Positions 1 to 7,366 of a stretch of DNA of 14,440 bases are shown here, piece by piece. The stretch is from positions 1-14,440 of the forward strand of contig JAJZZU010000026.1 of assembly GCA_021797365.1 (NCBI GenBank), given 5' to 3'. The translations under genes were made by a program, and so were the position numbers. The stretch is from Pseudomonadota bacterium. GTDB lineage: Bacteria > Pseudomonadota > Gammaproteobacteria > Acidiferrobacterales > Acidiferrobacteraceae. A model generated the notes under the pieces. That model saw nothing but the letters and a program-made list of their open reading frames with translations, made no database searches and was not told the DNA's origin. How positions within the stretch are numbered: the first letter of the stretch is position 1; the number at the start of each line of letters is the position of its first letter.

Positions 1-13
1 GCGGCAAAGCCAT

Positions 14-856
14 TCAGGTAACGAAGATCGCCGCCGCGGTGAGCAACATGGCGACGTTGATGAAAGACGCGAGGCCCAGGGCCACCAGGATGTCGGCCTG
101 CGCCATCCGAAAGAGCGCGGGGCGCTGCGCCGGCGGGCTCCGCCGCTCGCGCGGCAACACGGTCGCGGATTGCAGGAAGATCGCATGCGGCATGACCGTG
201 GCCCCGAACAGCCCCACCGCCATCCACAGACCGCCCGGCGGGAGCCCCGGCACCACCAGCGCTGAGAGATGCCAGGGGAAGGCGGGCGTCCGGGCGACAT
301 GCCATTGCCAGATGCCGAGCACGCCGACTATGCCGACGATCGCGATCATGCCGTACTCGAGGGCCCGGTGGCCGCGGTCCGAGAGGTCGGCGAGCACCAG
401 ACATAGTCCAAAAATGAGGGCGAGCGCCGGCCCCACCGATAGCCCGAGGACCAGCCGCAGCCCCAGCACCGCCCCCAGGACCTCGGCGAAGTCGGTGGCC
501 ACCCCGGCACCCTCGGCGGCCACCCATAAGAACATCGAGATCCACCGGGGCAGGTGGACGCGGCAATTCTCGGCGAGGTTACGGCCGCTTGCGATCCCAA
601 GACGCGCCGCCAACATCGATATCGCAACCGCCGTCAGATTGGCATACACCACGACCCATAACAGCCGGTCGCCGTAGCGCGAGCCGGCGGCGATATTGGT
701 GACGAAATTGCCGGGATCGATATAGGCGATACCGCCGATGAACGCCGGCCCGAGAAACGACCAGAAACGACCCTTGCGCCCCTGCCGGCGCCACTCCGCG
801 AACGCCGCCCCGAACCCCGCCCCTGACCCCCAGGGCTGCGCCTGCGACTCGGGCAC
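14..856 (-). CDS. mntH: Nramp-family Mn2+/Fe2+ transporter, C-terminally truncated or frameshifted
   Basis: Inner-membrane proton-coupled divalent metal transporter (Nramp/MntH family), expected to import Mn2+ or Fe2+. The TM1 metal-binding motif DPGN is at residues 47-50 and the TM6 motif MPH at about 222-224, in the context GATVMPHAIFLQS; Nramp proteins often have Asn or Val after MPH, here Ala. I chose the GTG at 856 because a GAGGG lies 7 nt upstream, overlapping the stop codon of the catalase gene, which indicates translational coupling. An upstream TTG at 955 would overlap the catalase by 89 bp and adds a non-conserved tail. Only about 280 residues are present against roughly 400 or more in the family, and the frame closes at TGA 14-16 just after the TM7 region. 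Family membership is secure; whether the gene is intact is not. Confidence 0.85.
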   Translation of the reverse strand: MPESQAQPWGSGAGFGAAFAEWRRQGRKGRFWSFLGPAFIGGIAYIDPGNFVTNIAAGSRYGDRLLWVVVYANLTAVAISMLAARLGIASGRNLAENCRVHLPRWISMFLWVAAEGAGVATDFAEVLGAVLGLRLVLGLSVGPALALIFGLCLVLADLSDRGHRALEYGMIAIVGIVGVLGIWQWHVARTPAFPWHLSALVVPGLPPGGLWMAVGLFGATVMPHAIFLQSATVLPRERRSPPAQRPALFRMAQADILVALGLASFINVAMLLTAAAIFVT

Positions 857-866
857 CGGCGATCCC

Positions 867-1742
867 TCAGGCCTTCGGGCTACGCGACCCCAATTCCGCG
901 CCGGTCCTGGGATCGATACTGGTATTGGACATGGTCCTGCGGCTTGCCGCCGCAAGGAGCTTCTCGGCCTGCGTCGACATTTTCACCGACGCCGATCCAT
1001 CACCGCCGTCGACCGCGCTCTTCTGGCCGCCCCCGTCCACGTACTCCCATTCCTTACCCTCGTTCCAGGGCCCGCGGGCATCGCCCTCACCCTCCGACAA
1101 GTTGTAGTACTTCGATTCGAACTTGGGATCCCCCGGCCGCTTGCCTGGCGGAAAGTGCCCCTGAATCGAATAGAGGGCCTTTTCGAAGGACTTCTGATGC
1201 GCGATCTCGCGGGTCATGAGAAAGCCGAGCGCGTCCTTCACGCCCGCATCGGGCGTGACATTGATCAGGCGCTCGTAGATGACCTTGGCGCGCGCCTCGG
1301 CGGCGATGTTCGAGCGCAGATCGGCGGTCGGCTCGCCTATGGTATCGACATAACCCCCGCTCCACAGCGCCCCTCCGGAATTCATAAGCCCCGCGCCACC
1401 CCCGTAGAGCAGCGCGGTCACATGGCTCTCGCCCCCTTCCGTGACCGTTCGCAGCAGCTCGGCCTCCTGCCCCCCTTCCGCCATCTCGCCCTTCACGTTC
1501 TTGTTCAGCATCACAATGATGTTGCCGATCACCTCGAGATGACTCATCTCCTCGGTGGCGATATCGAACAGCATGTCCTTGCGCTTGCCATCGGTCTCGC
1601 CGATCGCCTGACTGAAATAGCGCATGGCGGCGGCCAGTTCACCTTGTGGACCACCGAACTGTTCGAGCATGAGACTGCCGAGTGTCGGGTTGGGCTCGGA
1701 GACGCGCACCGTGTACATGAGGCGCTTATTGTGTGCAAACAT
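867..1742 (-). CDS. Manganese (non-haem) catalase
   Basis: Dimanganese catalase that disproportionates H2O2 in the cytoplasm through a four-helix ferritin-like core. With the start at ATG 1742 the product is 291 aa and begins MFAHNKRLMYTVRV, as manganese catalases usually do. The predicted Mn ligands fall at E35 (in GGPQGELAAAMRY), E65 and H68 (EEMSHLEV), E149 (AEARAKVIYERL) and H182 (REIAHQKSFEKAL), matching the family spacing. A GTG at 1751 is in frame but sits directly against the AAGGAG, whereas ATG 1742 is 8 nt from it. The C-terminal ~60 residues are hydrophilic and low in complexity. The Nramp gene follows 10 nt after the stop on the same strand, so the transporter and the Mn enzyme are probably co-expressed under peroxide or metal control. 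No regulator is visible in the window. Confidence 0.95.
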   Translation of the reverse strand: MFAHNKRLMYTVRVSEPNPTLGSLMLEQFGGPQGELAAAMRYFSQAIGETDGKRKDMLFDIATEEMSHLEVIGNIIVMLNKNVKGEMAEGGQEAELLRTVTEGGESHVTALLYGGGAGLMNSGGALWSGGYVDTIGEPTADLRSNIAAEARAKVIYERLINVTPDAGVKDALGFLMTREIAHQKSFEKALYSIQGHFPPGKRPGDPKFESKYYNLSEGEGDARGPWNEGKEWEYVDGGGQKSAVDGGDGSASVKMSTQAEKLLAAASRRTMSNTSIDPRTGAELGSRSPKA

Positions 1743-2212
1743 GAGATTCACTCCTTGTCGTTTCGAAAGACGCCCCAGTCTTTACGCAAAGGCCACGACC
1801 ATCCATCCGGCCAAAGGCGCCTCGCCGATCACTCTCTTTCGACATGCGCTCATGACGGGCCGGTGTTTTATTTCCCGAACGGGCGGGGCACGGACGGCCG
1901 CAACCGGCGACGGCAACACGAACACGTGACTTCCATCTTCGTAGATATATTTCGTGAGCGGTCTTCGGGGCCACCGGATCCCGGACCCGTTGACGACCCC
2001 GCCGGGTGCGTGGATCGAGGGCACCGGGACCGTAAACGCGGCCCGACAACCCCCCTGCCGGCCGCCGCCTTGCGGGCCGTGACCGGCGTCGCGAAATGCC
2101 TTACCATGAGGGGTGTTGCGGCCGAGCCCCATGGCCACCCGACAGACACGGGCGCGCCGGTCGCCCGCCCATGCCGTGCGTCGGCGCGGCCTGTGTTCAA
2201 GGAGCACGATGC
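1743..2212. other. Divergent intergenic region, catalase / J-domain gene
   Basis: About 470 bp separate the divergent manganese catalase and J-domain genes. Each gene has its own Shine-Dalgarno (AAGGAG, revcomp at about 1751-1756, and AAGGAG at 2199-2204). I see no convincing sigma-70 promoter pair. An AT-rich patch near 1945-1955 (TATATC on the minus strand) is the best -10 candidate for the catalase. Long open frames cross the region on both strands, but they lack ribosome sites and recognisable composition, and I treat them as GC-driven. Confidence 0.5.
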
Positions 2213-3229
2213 GTGTCCGAGTTTCAGATGCCTCTGGCCGGGTTTGGTCCCGACCCCACACCCCTACCGAAAGGCCACAAGGCCTTCGATCGCCTCGTGA
2301 AGAAGATTCAGGAGACCCGCGAGTCACTCGACGCCTGGGCCGCGGTACTGGCCCCCTATCAGAAAAAATTCACGAATGAACTCGTCCCCCTGCGCGCCAC
2401 CTGCCGCACTTTGCGCATCGGCTTTGTCAGGCGCCTCGATGAGGCACTTGATGAAAAGGGGCTTACACAGGCCGAGCGACGCGGCGTCCAGATGCTGGTC
2501 GTGGAACTCACCGCCTCCTTACTCGGAGAGGGTGACGACCCGGAACTACGCGCACTCTACAAACGCCGCGCGCGCGGCGACTACGAGGATCACGCCGCAG
2601 AGGTCCGCAAGGCCGCGGCCGCGGCCTTCGAGGAGGCCTACGGGATCGACCCCGAGGCCCCGATCGAGGAGATCCTGCGCGAGGCCGCCGGACAATTGGG
2701 CGGGGACCAGGGGCCGCCGGCCCGGAACGTGCCATCGGCGGTCGAGCACCGCCGCATCCGCGAATCGATCCGCACCCTTTATCGCAAGCTCGCAAGCGCC
2801 CTGCACCCCGACCGCGAGCCCGATCCGGATAAGCGTGACCACAAGACCACGCTCATGCAGCGGGCCAACCATGCCTACGAAAACGATCGGCTCCTGCCGC
2901 TGCTGGAGTTGCGTCGTGAGCTCGACCCCGGGCAAGGGGCATGGGCGGGCGAGGACGAACAGGCCGTGAAGCTTTATACCAAGGCGCTCCGACACGAACT
3001 TGCGGCGCTCGAAGACGAGGTCCTGATCGCCGAGGCCGATTTCCGCATGCGTTTTGCCATCGACCCGCTCGTGTCGCTGACTCCCCGGAATGCCCTGAAG
3101 ACGCTGGCCACCGAGATCAAGGAGGCCCGCGCCATGGCCGGCTCCCTGGAGACGGAGCTCGCCGATATCGCCGATCTTGCCTCCCTGAAGCGCTGGCTGC
3201 GTGTCCTGCGCGACGAGGGCCTGTCCTAG
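2213..3229 (+). CDS. J-domain-like protein (DnaJ co-chaperone related)
   Basis: Soluble 338-aa protein with a J-domain-like segment at about residues 181-236. It contains the HPD tripeptide at 198-200 in LYRKLASALHPDREPDPDKR, followed by a helix ending NHAYENDRLLPLLELRREL. The HPD motif is the part of J proteins that stimulates DnaK ATPase. The first ~180 residues are helical, charged and Ala/Glu-rich; the last ~100 are also helical. No Gly/Phe-rich region, zinc centre or membrane segment is seen, so this is not DnaJ or DjlA. The start is GTG 2213, with AAGGAG at 2199-2204 and an 8-nt spacer; the longer in-frame ATG at 2096 has no such site. It ends 37 bp from the convergent cyclase gene. Partner and client are unknown; J-domain assignment is fairly sure, function is not. 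Confidence 0.8.
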   Translation: MSEFQMPLAGFGPDPTPLPKGHKAFDRLVKKIQETRESLDAWAAVLAPYQKKFTNELVPLRATCRTLRIGFVRRLDEALDEKGLTQAERRGVQMLVVELTASLLGEGDDPELRALYKRRARGDYEDHAAEVRKAAAAAFEEAYGIDPEAPIEEILREAAGQLGGDQGPPARNVPSAVEHRRIRESIRTLYRKLASALHPDREPDPDKRDHKTTLMQRANHAYENDRLLPLLELRRELDPGQGAWAGEDEQAVKLYTKALRHELAALEDEVLIAEADFRMRFAIDPLVSLTPRNALKTLATEIKEARAMAGSLETELADIADLASLKRWLRVLRDEGLS

Positions 3230-3266
3230 GCGGACGCCGGCACCGGGGGCCGGTCGACGCCGGTCC

Positions 3267-4892
3267 TCAATCGTCGATGAGCCCATCCGGTCTGGCACCG
3301 GCATCGGGATCGCTTGGCATATCATGGTTATAGAGCCGCACCCATCCCGGCTCATCGTCGGCGGCCCGCTCCTTGGCGGCATACATGGCGCGATCGGCGC
3401 GGCCGATCAGGTGCTCGGCATCGAGGGCATCGAGCGGGAAGAAGGCCACCCCGAGGCTCACCCGGACCGCTATCTCGCGGGGGTCCGCGTAAAAGGGCCC
3501 GTCGAGCGCGGCCTTCAGGTGCGCGACGACGGGCGCGAGATCGGCCTTCTGGCGCAGCCCCTCGATCAGGAGCACGAACTCGTCGCCCCCCAGGCGGGCC
3601 ACGTGGTCGGTACCGCGCAGCGCGCGTTCCAGCCGCTTGGCGAGCGTCTTCAAGACCGTATCCCCGGCGGCGTGGCCGTAGCGGTCGTTAATACCCTTGA
3701 AATCATCGATGTCGAGAAAGCCCACCACCAGCAGCCGTCCCTCGCGTTCGGCGCGCGCCATCGCCCGCTGCAAGACCGGGTATAGGCCCTTGCGATTCAA
3801 AAGACCCGTGAGCGGATCGTGCGTGGCGAGATTCTTCAGGAAATCCGCGCGGCGCGCGGCCTCGGCCTCCCAGCGCACCGCAAGCACCTGGACCTGGCGG
3901 TAGGCATAGCCACTGAAAGCGAGCGCCACGATGAGGAAGATCAAGGGGATCTCGGCCTGCCGGTGCCACCACTGTGCCACCCATAGCGCCCGCGGGACGT
4001 CCGCGAACGCCACCAAGGGATAGCCGGCAACGCGCACGAATACGCCGTAGCGATACTCGCGATCACTGCTGACCCAGCCGCTGAAGACCCCTTGTATGGC
4101 GTGCGGATGGCGCTTCAAGGTCTCGGCGAGGATACCGGTCTGCGGCCGGTCGAGCAGGGCCGCGAGCTGGCCGCGCGGGACCGGGGCCCGGCCCTCGATA
4201 TAGTCGTCGCTGCGCAGGATGCCGACCGCAAGCCCGGAGGGCAGCGACAGGTGCGCGAACAGGGCCTCGAAATTGCCAAAGCGGATGGGCGTGGTCACAA
4301 GGAAACGGGGCTGTCCTCCAGGCCCCATGACGGTATCGCTAAAGCCGATCACCCAGCGATCGACGAGCGGCCCATAGATCGGCCTATGAATATGCAACCC
4401 GGGGTGCGCAAGCGCGCGCTCAAGACTCGGCCATATCCGCGCATCCTGCCGAAAATCCGGGAGCGGCCGCCCCTTGGGTACGGCTGTCGAGGCGATCACA
4501 CGCCCATCCGGCGCGATCAGCTCGGCGCTTGCGACCTCCGGCGAGACCTCCTGGTACTCGCTCAATAAGCGACGCGCCCGGGCCGGGTGATGCCGGGGAT
4601 GGATCACCGCCAGGTGGTCGGCGAGAAACCGCAGACCGGAGGCCTCGCGATCGAGATCGTCGTGCGTGGCGGTAGCGATCAACGAGGTGGTGAGCATCAG
4701 CCGGTCGATGCCGGTCTTTTCGTAGCGGGACCAGGAATGCCACCCATAGAGGACCGAAAACAACACGGTGGCCACCACCGCAAACCAGTACGCCGCCATC
4801 AACGCATAGCGATGTGGCACCGCCCTGAAGCGCTGGCGCCATGCGCTCCGCCATCCCTGCGAGGCCCCCTTGGGTCCACGCGGTCTGCCCAT
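3267..4892 (-). CDS. Membrane-bound diguanylate cyclase with periplasmic sensor
   Basis: Makes c-di-GMP from two GTP. The 541-aa protein has a positively charged N-terminus, TM1 at about 31-52, a periplasmic region at about 53-311, TM2 at about 312-333, and a GGDEF domain at about 350-515. The catalytic GGDEF is at 435-439 in VARLGGDEFVLL. The inhibitory I-site RxxD (RGTD, 426-429) lies five residues before it, so product inhibition is likely retained. The expected signatures THDPLTGLLNR and DIDDFKGINDRYGHAAGD are present. No EAL domain follows. The periplasmic part resembles the double-PDC/CACHE layout (APDGRVIAST, later GVFVRVAGYPLVAFADVP), but that is inference and its ligand is unknown. 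Start ATG 4892 has only a weak G-rich site upstream. The gene converges on the J-domain gene and diverges from the MFS transporter. Confidence 0.92.
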   Translation of the reverse strand: MGRPRGPKGASQGWRSAWRQRFRAVPHRYALMAAYWFAVVATVLFSVLYGWHSWSRYEKTGIDRLMLTTSLIATATHDDLDREASGLRFLADHLAVIHPRHHPARARRLLSEYQEVSPEVASAELIAPDGRVIASTAVPKGRPLPDFRQDARIWPSLERALAHPGLHIHRPIYGPLVDRWVIGFSDTVMGPGGQPRFLVTTPIRFGNFEALFAHLSLPSGLAVGILRSDDYIEGRAPVPRGQLAALLDRPQTGILAETLKRHPHAIQGVFSGWVSSDREYRYGVFVRVAGYPLVAFADVPRALWVAQWWHRQAEIPLIFLIVALAFSGYAYRQVQVLAVRWEAEAARRADFLKNLATHDPLTGLLNRKGLYPVLQRAMARAEREGRLLVVGFLDIDDFKGINDRYGHAAGDTVLKTLAKRLERALRGTDHVARLGGDEFVLLIEGLRQKADLAPVVAHLKAALDGPFYADPREIAVRVSLGVAFFPLDALDAEHLIGRADRAMYAAKERAADDEPGWVRLYNHDMPSDPDAGARPDGLIDD

Positions 4893-5024
4893 ACGCCCCC
4901 ACTGGTGTCCGCGACCCGGCCTCTTGCCTCGGACCGCGGTTCCTCACAACGCCCCTCATTCCCAGCATAGACGAGAGCGCGAGGCATGGGGAGCATGGGC
5001 GCGGAAATACGCCCGGCAATGCCG

Positions 5025-5052
5025 GATCATGTATCGTTGGCGATACAACATC
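5025..5052. promoter_or_regulatory. Operator-like inverted repeat upstream of MFS exporter
   Basis: The core TGTATCG-TTGG-CGATACA (5030-5047) is a perfect 7-bp inverted repeat. Extended to 12-bp arms, GATCATGTATCG and CGATACAACATC, it matches at 10 of 12 positions. The size and symmetry suit a dimeric repressor of TetR or MarR type, which commonly control EmrB-like exporters; the protein itself is not in the window. It lies about 75 bp upstream of the exporter's -35 and about 130 bp upstream of the cyclase start, so it could serve either gene. Confidence 0.55.
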
Positions 5053-5058
5053 GGCCCG

Positions 5059-5099
5059 CCTGTTACGCGACGCGCAGGCGCCGATCCCGACGTAACGGG
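5059..5099. repeat. Inverted repeat CCTGTTACG / CGTAACGGG
   Basis: The arms at 5059-5067 and 5091-5099 pair over 9 bp (one T-G) around a 23-nt loop. The repeat lies between the palindrome at 5025-5052 and the exporter promoter. It could be a second protein site or a structured element; its role is not determinable from sequence. Confidence 0.4.
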
Positions 5100-5125
5100 G
5101 TCCGGGCCGGTTCCCAGCCGTCCCC

Positions 5126-5153
5126 TTTACGCCCAGCCATGATATCGTAAAAT
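5126..5153 (+). promoter_or_regulatory. Sigma-70-like promoter for the MFS exporter
   Basis: TTTACG (5126-5131), a 16-bp spacer and TAAAAT (5148-5153) make a plausible -35/-10 pair (4/6 and 5/6 to consensus). Transcription would start near 5160, leaving a leader of about 50 nt before the TTG start at 5212. Confidence 0.5.
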
Positions 5154-5211
5154 GGCCTGCCCGGCCGGTACACGATGGTTTCGGTCCGTTTGCAAGGAAG
5201 GAGGGCCATCC

Positions 5212-6747
5212 TTGGCACCCAGCAAGCCGAACGCCCCTACGCCCACGAACATGCTCGCCATCACCTTCGCGGTCATGGCGAGCATCATCATGAACGTGCT
5301 TGACACGACGATCGTCAACGTCGCCCTTCCTCACATGCAGGGTGGTCTGCGCGCCAACGTCGACCAAGTGAGCTGGATCCTGACCAGCTACATGCTCGCC
5401 ATGGTCGTGGTCACGCCCATGACCGGCCTGCTCGTCGAACGCTTCGGGCAGCGACGCCTCATGCTCGGCAGTGTCGCGGGCTTTGTGTTCACGTCGGCCA
5501 TGGCTGGTCAGTCTCACAGCATCGTGGAGATGGTGATCTGGCGCTTCCTGCAAGGGCTGCTCGGGGCATCCATGGTGCCCGTGGGTCAGGCCATCCTGGT
5601 GGCGAGCTACCCGCCCGAGCGCCGCGGCATGGCCATGGCCACGCTCGGCATGGGCATCATGCTGGGGCCGGTCCTGGGCCCCATCCTCGGCGGCTATCTC
5701 ACCGACGATGCCTCATGGCGCTGGTGTTTCTATGTCAATGTCCCGATCGGCCTCACGGCGCTTTTTCTGCTCGCCCGATATGTCCCGGAAGGCGGACAAA
5801 GCCCGCGTCCGCGGCCGATCGACTGGCAGGGCTTTTTGGCCATGGCCACGGGCCTCGGCTGCACCCAGGCGGTCTTGAGTCTCGGCGATCAGGACGACTG
5901 GTTCAGCTCGCAAACCATAAGGACACTGGCGGTGGTGGCCGCCGCCAGCCTCATTCTGTTCGTCTGGCGATCACTCACCGTCGATCGGCCGATCGTCAAT
6001 CTGCGACTTCTGAAAAACCGCGCGCTTGCGCTCGGCAGCATGGGGATAGGTCTGTTTGGCCTGGCGTTGTTCGGCGTCATGGTGATCCTGCCGTTTTATC
6101 TCCAGGAGCACATGGGCTATGAGGCCAAGACCGCGGGGCTTGTCATGGCGCCCCAGGGCGTGGGGGCGATGATCTCCATGGGCCTCGCCGGCCGACTCCT
6201 GAACCGCAAGGTCAATCCGCGCGCGGTGGCGCTGGCCGGCATCGCGCTCGGGACCTTCGGCTCCTACCTGACCCTGTTCTACAACCTCCATATCGACATG
6301 AGCTGGGTAATCTGGCCGGGCTTCATTCGCGGGCTCGGGCTGGGCTTTATCTCCATCCCGCTATTCACCATCGCCTTCTCGAGCCTCACGAAACAGGAAA
6401 CCGCGGAAGGCTCGGGCATATTCAATCTCATGCGCAACCTGGGGGGATCGGTGGGCATCGCACTCGTCACTACGATCATAAGCGAGTACACGCAGGTGGC
6501 GTGGAACCAGATGGGCGGCCACATCACCCCCTATACGCCGATACTCACCACCGTGCTACATGGCCGTCCGGTCACCGCCGCCAGCGCGCAAACCTTGGCC
6601 CAGACACTGGGCCAGCACGCCGCCATGCGCGGCACGCTCGATGCCTTCGTGTTCGTCTTCTGGGGATTTATCATCATGCTCCCACTGGTATTGCTCATGG
6701 GTAATCCCAAGGCACACCGTTCCGTGGAGCTCGTGGTGGAGTCCTAG
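5212..6747 (+). CDS. DHA2-family MFS multidrug exporter (EmrB-like)
   Basis: Inner-membrane proton-driven drug exporter of the 14-TM DHA2 family. The 511-aa length matches EmrB. Visible motifs are the TM1 signature LDTTIVNVALP (30-40), the motif A loop GLLVERFGQRR (72-82) and the antiporter motif C GPVLGPILGG (152-161), followed by WRWCFYVNVPIG. The start is TTG 5212, 7 nt after a strong AAGGAGG (5198-5204); the in-frame ATG at 5152 lies inside the -10 box and has no ribosome site. EmrB proteins normally work with an EmrA membrane-fusion adaptor and an outer-membrane channel. Neither is adjacent here, so the partner must be elsewhere or the protein exports into the periplasm alone. The palindrome at 5025-5052 may control it. 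Substrate unknown. Confidence 0.93.
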   Translation: MAPSKPNAPTPTNMLAITFAVMASIIMNVLDTTIVNVALPHMQGGLRANVDQVSWILTSYMLAMVVVTPMTGLLVERFGQRRLMLGSVAGFVFTSAMAGQSHSIVEMVIWRFLQGLLGASMVPVGQAILVASYPPERRGMAMATLGMGIMLGPVLGPILGGYLTDDASWRWCFYVNVPIGLTALFLLARYVPEGGQSPRPRPIDWQGFLAMATGLGCTQAVLSLGDQDDWFSSQTIRTLAVVAAASLILFVWRSLTVDRPIVNLRLLKNRALALGSMGIGLFGLALFGVMVILPFYLQEHMGYEAKTAGLVMAPQGVGAMISMGLAGRLLNRKVNPRAVALAGIALGTFGSYLTLFYNLHIDMSWVIWPGFIRGLGLGFISIPLFTIAFSSLTKQETAEGSGIFNLMRNLGGSVGIALVTTIISEYTQVAWNQMGGHITPYTPILTTVLHGRPVTAASAQTLAQTLGQHAAMRGTLDAFVFVFWGFIIMLPLVLLMGNPKAHRSVELVVES

Positions 6748-6840
6748 GGACGCACCGCGACCGAGTTGGACGGACGCGCCACCCCATCCGGCGCGCGCCC
6801 GGCGATGACCGTCCGCTGGCGCCCCGGGTACGCCCCATCA

Positions 6841-6880
6841 GAAAAAGAACCCCGGGCCCGGTGTTGCCGCGCCCCGGGGT
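6841..6880 (-). terminator. Intrinsic terminator of the peptidoglycan-binding gene
   Basis: Arms ACCCCGGG (6849-6856) and CCCGGGGT (6873-6880) form a GC-rich hairpin with extra inner pairing. On the minus strand it is followed by a TTCTTTTT run (revcomp of 6841-6848). It begins 17 nt after the stop of the gene at 6897-7223. The T-run is on one side only, so it should not act efficiently for the convergent exporter. Confidence 0.85.
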
Positions 6881-6896
6881 CCTCACCTCGAATGCC

Positions 6897-7223
6897 TTAC
6901 TTGACCTTGAGCTGCTTCAGGGTCGCCTCGTCAGCGGTACCCGTCATCTTCAGGCCATGCTTCTTTTGATAGACGCGCAGCGCCGTCTCGGTCTCCCGCC
7001 CCATAAAGCCGTCGACCTTGAGGTGGGCGCCGGACTTGTCGAGGGCCCTCTGGATCGCCTTGACATGCGTATTACCCACGACCTTGTGGGCTGCCACTTT
7101 ATGCGCCACCGGCTTATGGCTCGCCACCTTCATGCCCGCCAAAGCGACGCCCGGGATTGCTACGGTAACGCCCAGCAACAGCGCCGTGGCCCCAAGAAAG
7201 CCCTTGCGAACGGATGTATTCAT
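6897..7223 (-). CDS. Small secreted peptidoglycan-binding protein
   Basis: A 108-aa protein with a clear Sec signal peptide (basic NTSVRKG, hydrophobic core, likely cleavage after ALA at residue 29). A short His/Lys/Val linker with repeated AHK units spans about 36-49. A single PG_binding_1-type domain covers about 53-107: VKAIQRALDKSG, then VDGFMGRETETALRVYQKKHGL and a final helix. Such domains bind cell-wall peptidoglycan. No catalytic domain is attached, so it probably acts as a periplasmic wall-binding factor. Start ATG 7223 has AGAGGA a few bases upstream. It is a single-gene unit with its own promoter (7337-7366) and terminator (6841-6880), convergent with the exporter. Confidence 0.85.
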   Translation of the reverse strand: MNTSVRKGFLGATALLLGVTVAIPGVALAGMKVASHKPVAHKVAAHKVVGNTHVKAIQRALDKSGAHLKVDGFMGRETETALRVYQKKHGLKMTGTADEATLKQLKVK

Positions 7224-7336
7224 TGTGTCCTCTTTGTTCCTTCACGGTGAATCAAAACCCCCTCCGATCGACAGCCGGACCCATCCACGGGTAAGACCAT
7301 CCCGGGTCGGTTTGCGGCCTCGAAGAGCGCGCGCGC

Positions 7337-7366
7337 AGTATAGATGAATCCGTTTCGCTAATACAA
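7337..7366 (-). promoter_or_regulatory. Sigma-70-like promoter for the peptidoglycan-binding gene
   Basis: Read on the minus strand: TTGTAT (7366-7361), an 18-bp spacer and TATACT (7342-7337), the -10 matching consensus at 5 of 6. The predicted transcript would carry a leader of about 105 nt before ATG 7223. Confidence 0.45.

Larger units (their letters stand above)
4893..5211. other. Divergent regulatory region, cyclase / MFS exporter
   Basis: A 319-bp region between the cyclase start (minus) and the exporter start (plus). It holds two inverted repeats (5025-5052 and 5059-5099), a sigma-70-like promoter for the exporter (5126-5153) and a strong Shine-Dalgarno (AAGGAGG, 5198-5204). I found no convincing promoter for the cyclase and no gene within it. 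Confidence 0.6.

Noticed and set aside
1743..2212. Minus-strand frames between the catalase and J-domain starts
   Set aside because: No Shine-Dalgarno, Arg/Pro/Gly-rich translations and overlap with the regulatory region of two divergent genes.
738..2300. Very long plus-strand open frame (520 codons) opposite the catalase gene
   Set aside because: It is antisense to the well-supported manganese catalase, has no ribosome site or domain, and its length comes from the third-codon GC bias of the real gene.
3230..3266. GC-rich inverted repeat CCGGC/GCCGG between convergent genes, as a bidirectional terminator
   Set aside because: Only a 5-bp stem and no T-run on either strand; not enough to call a terminator.
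2546..3382. Minus-strand frame of 278 codons opposite the J-domain gene
   Set aside because: Antisense shadow; the plus-strand frame has a strong ribosome site and the HPD motif.
4420..5553. Minus-strand frame of 377 codons across the cyclase start and the exporter 5' end
   Set aside because: It overlaps two confident genes in other frames and encodes His/Arg/Gly-rich nonsense without a start signal.
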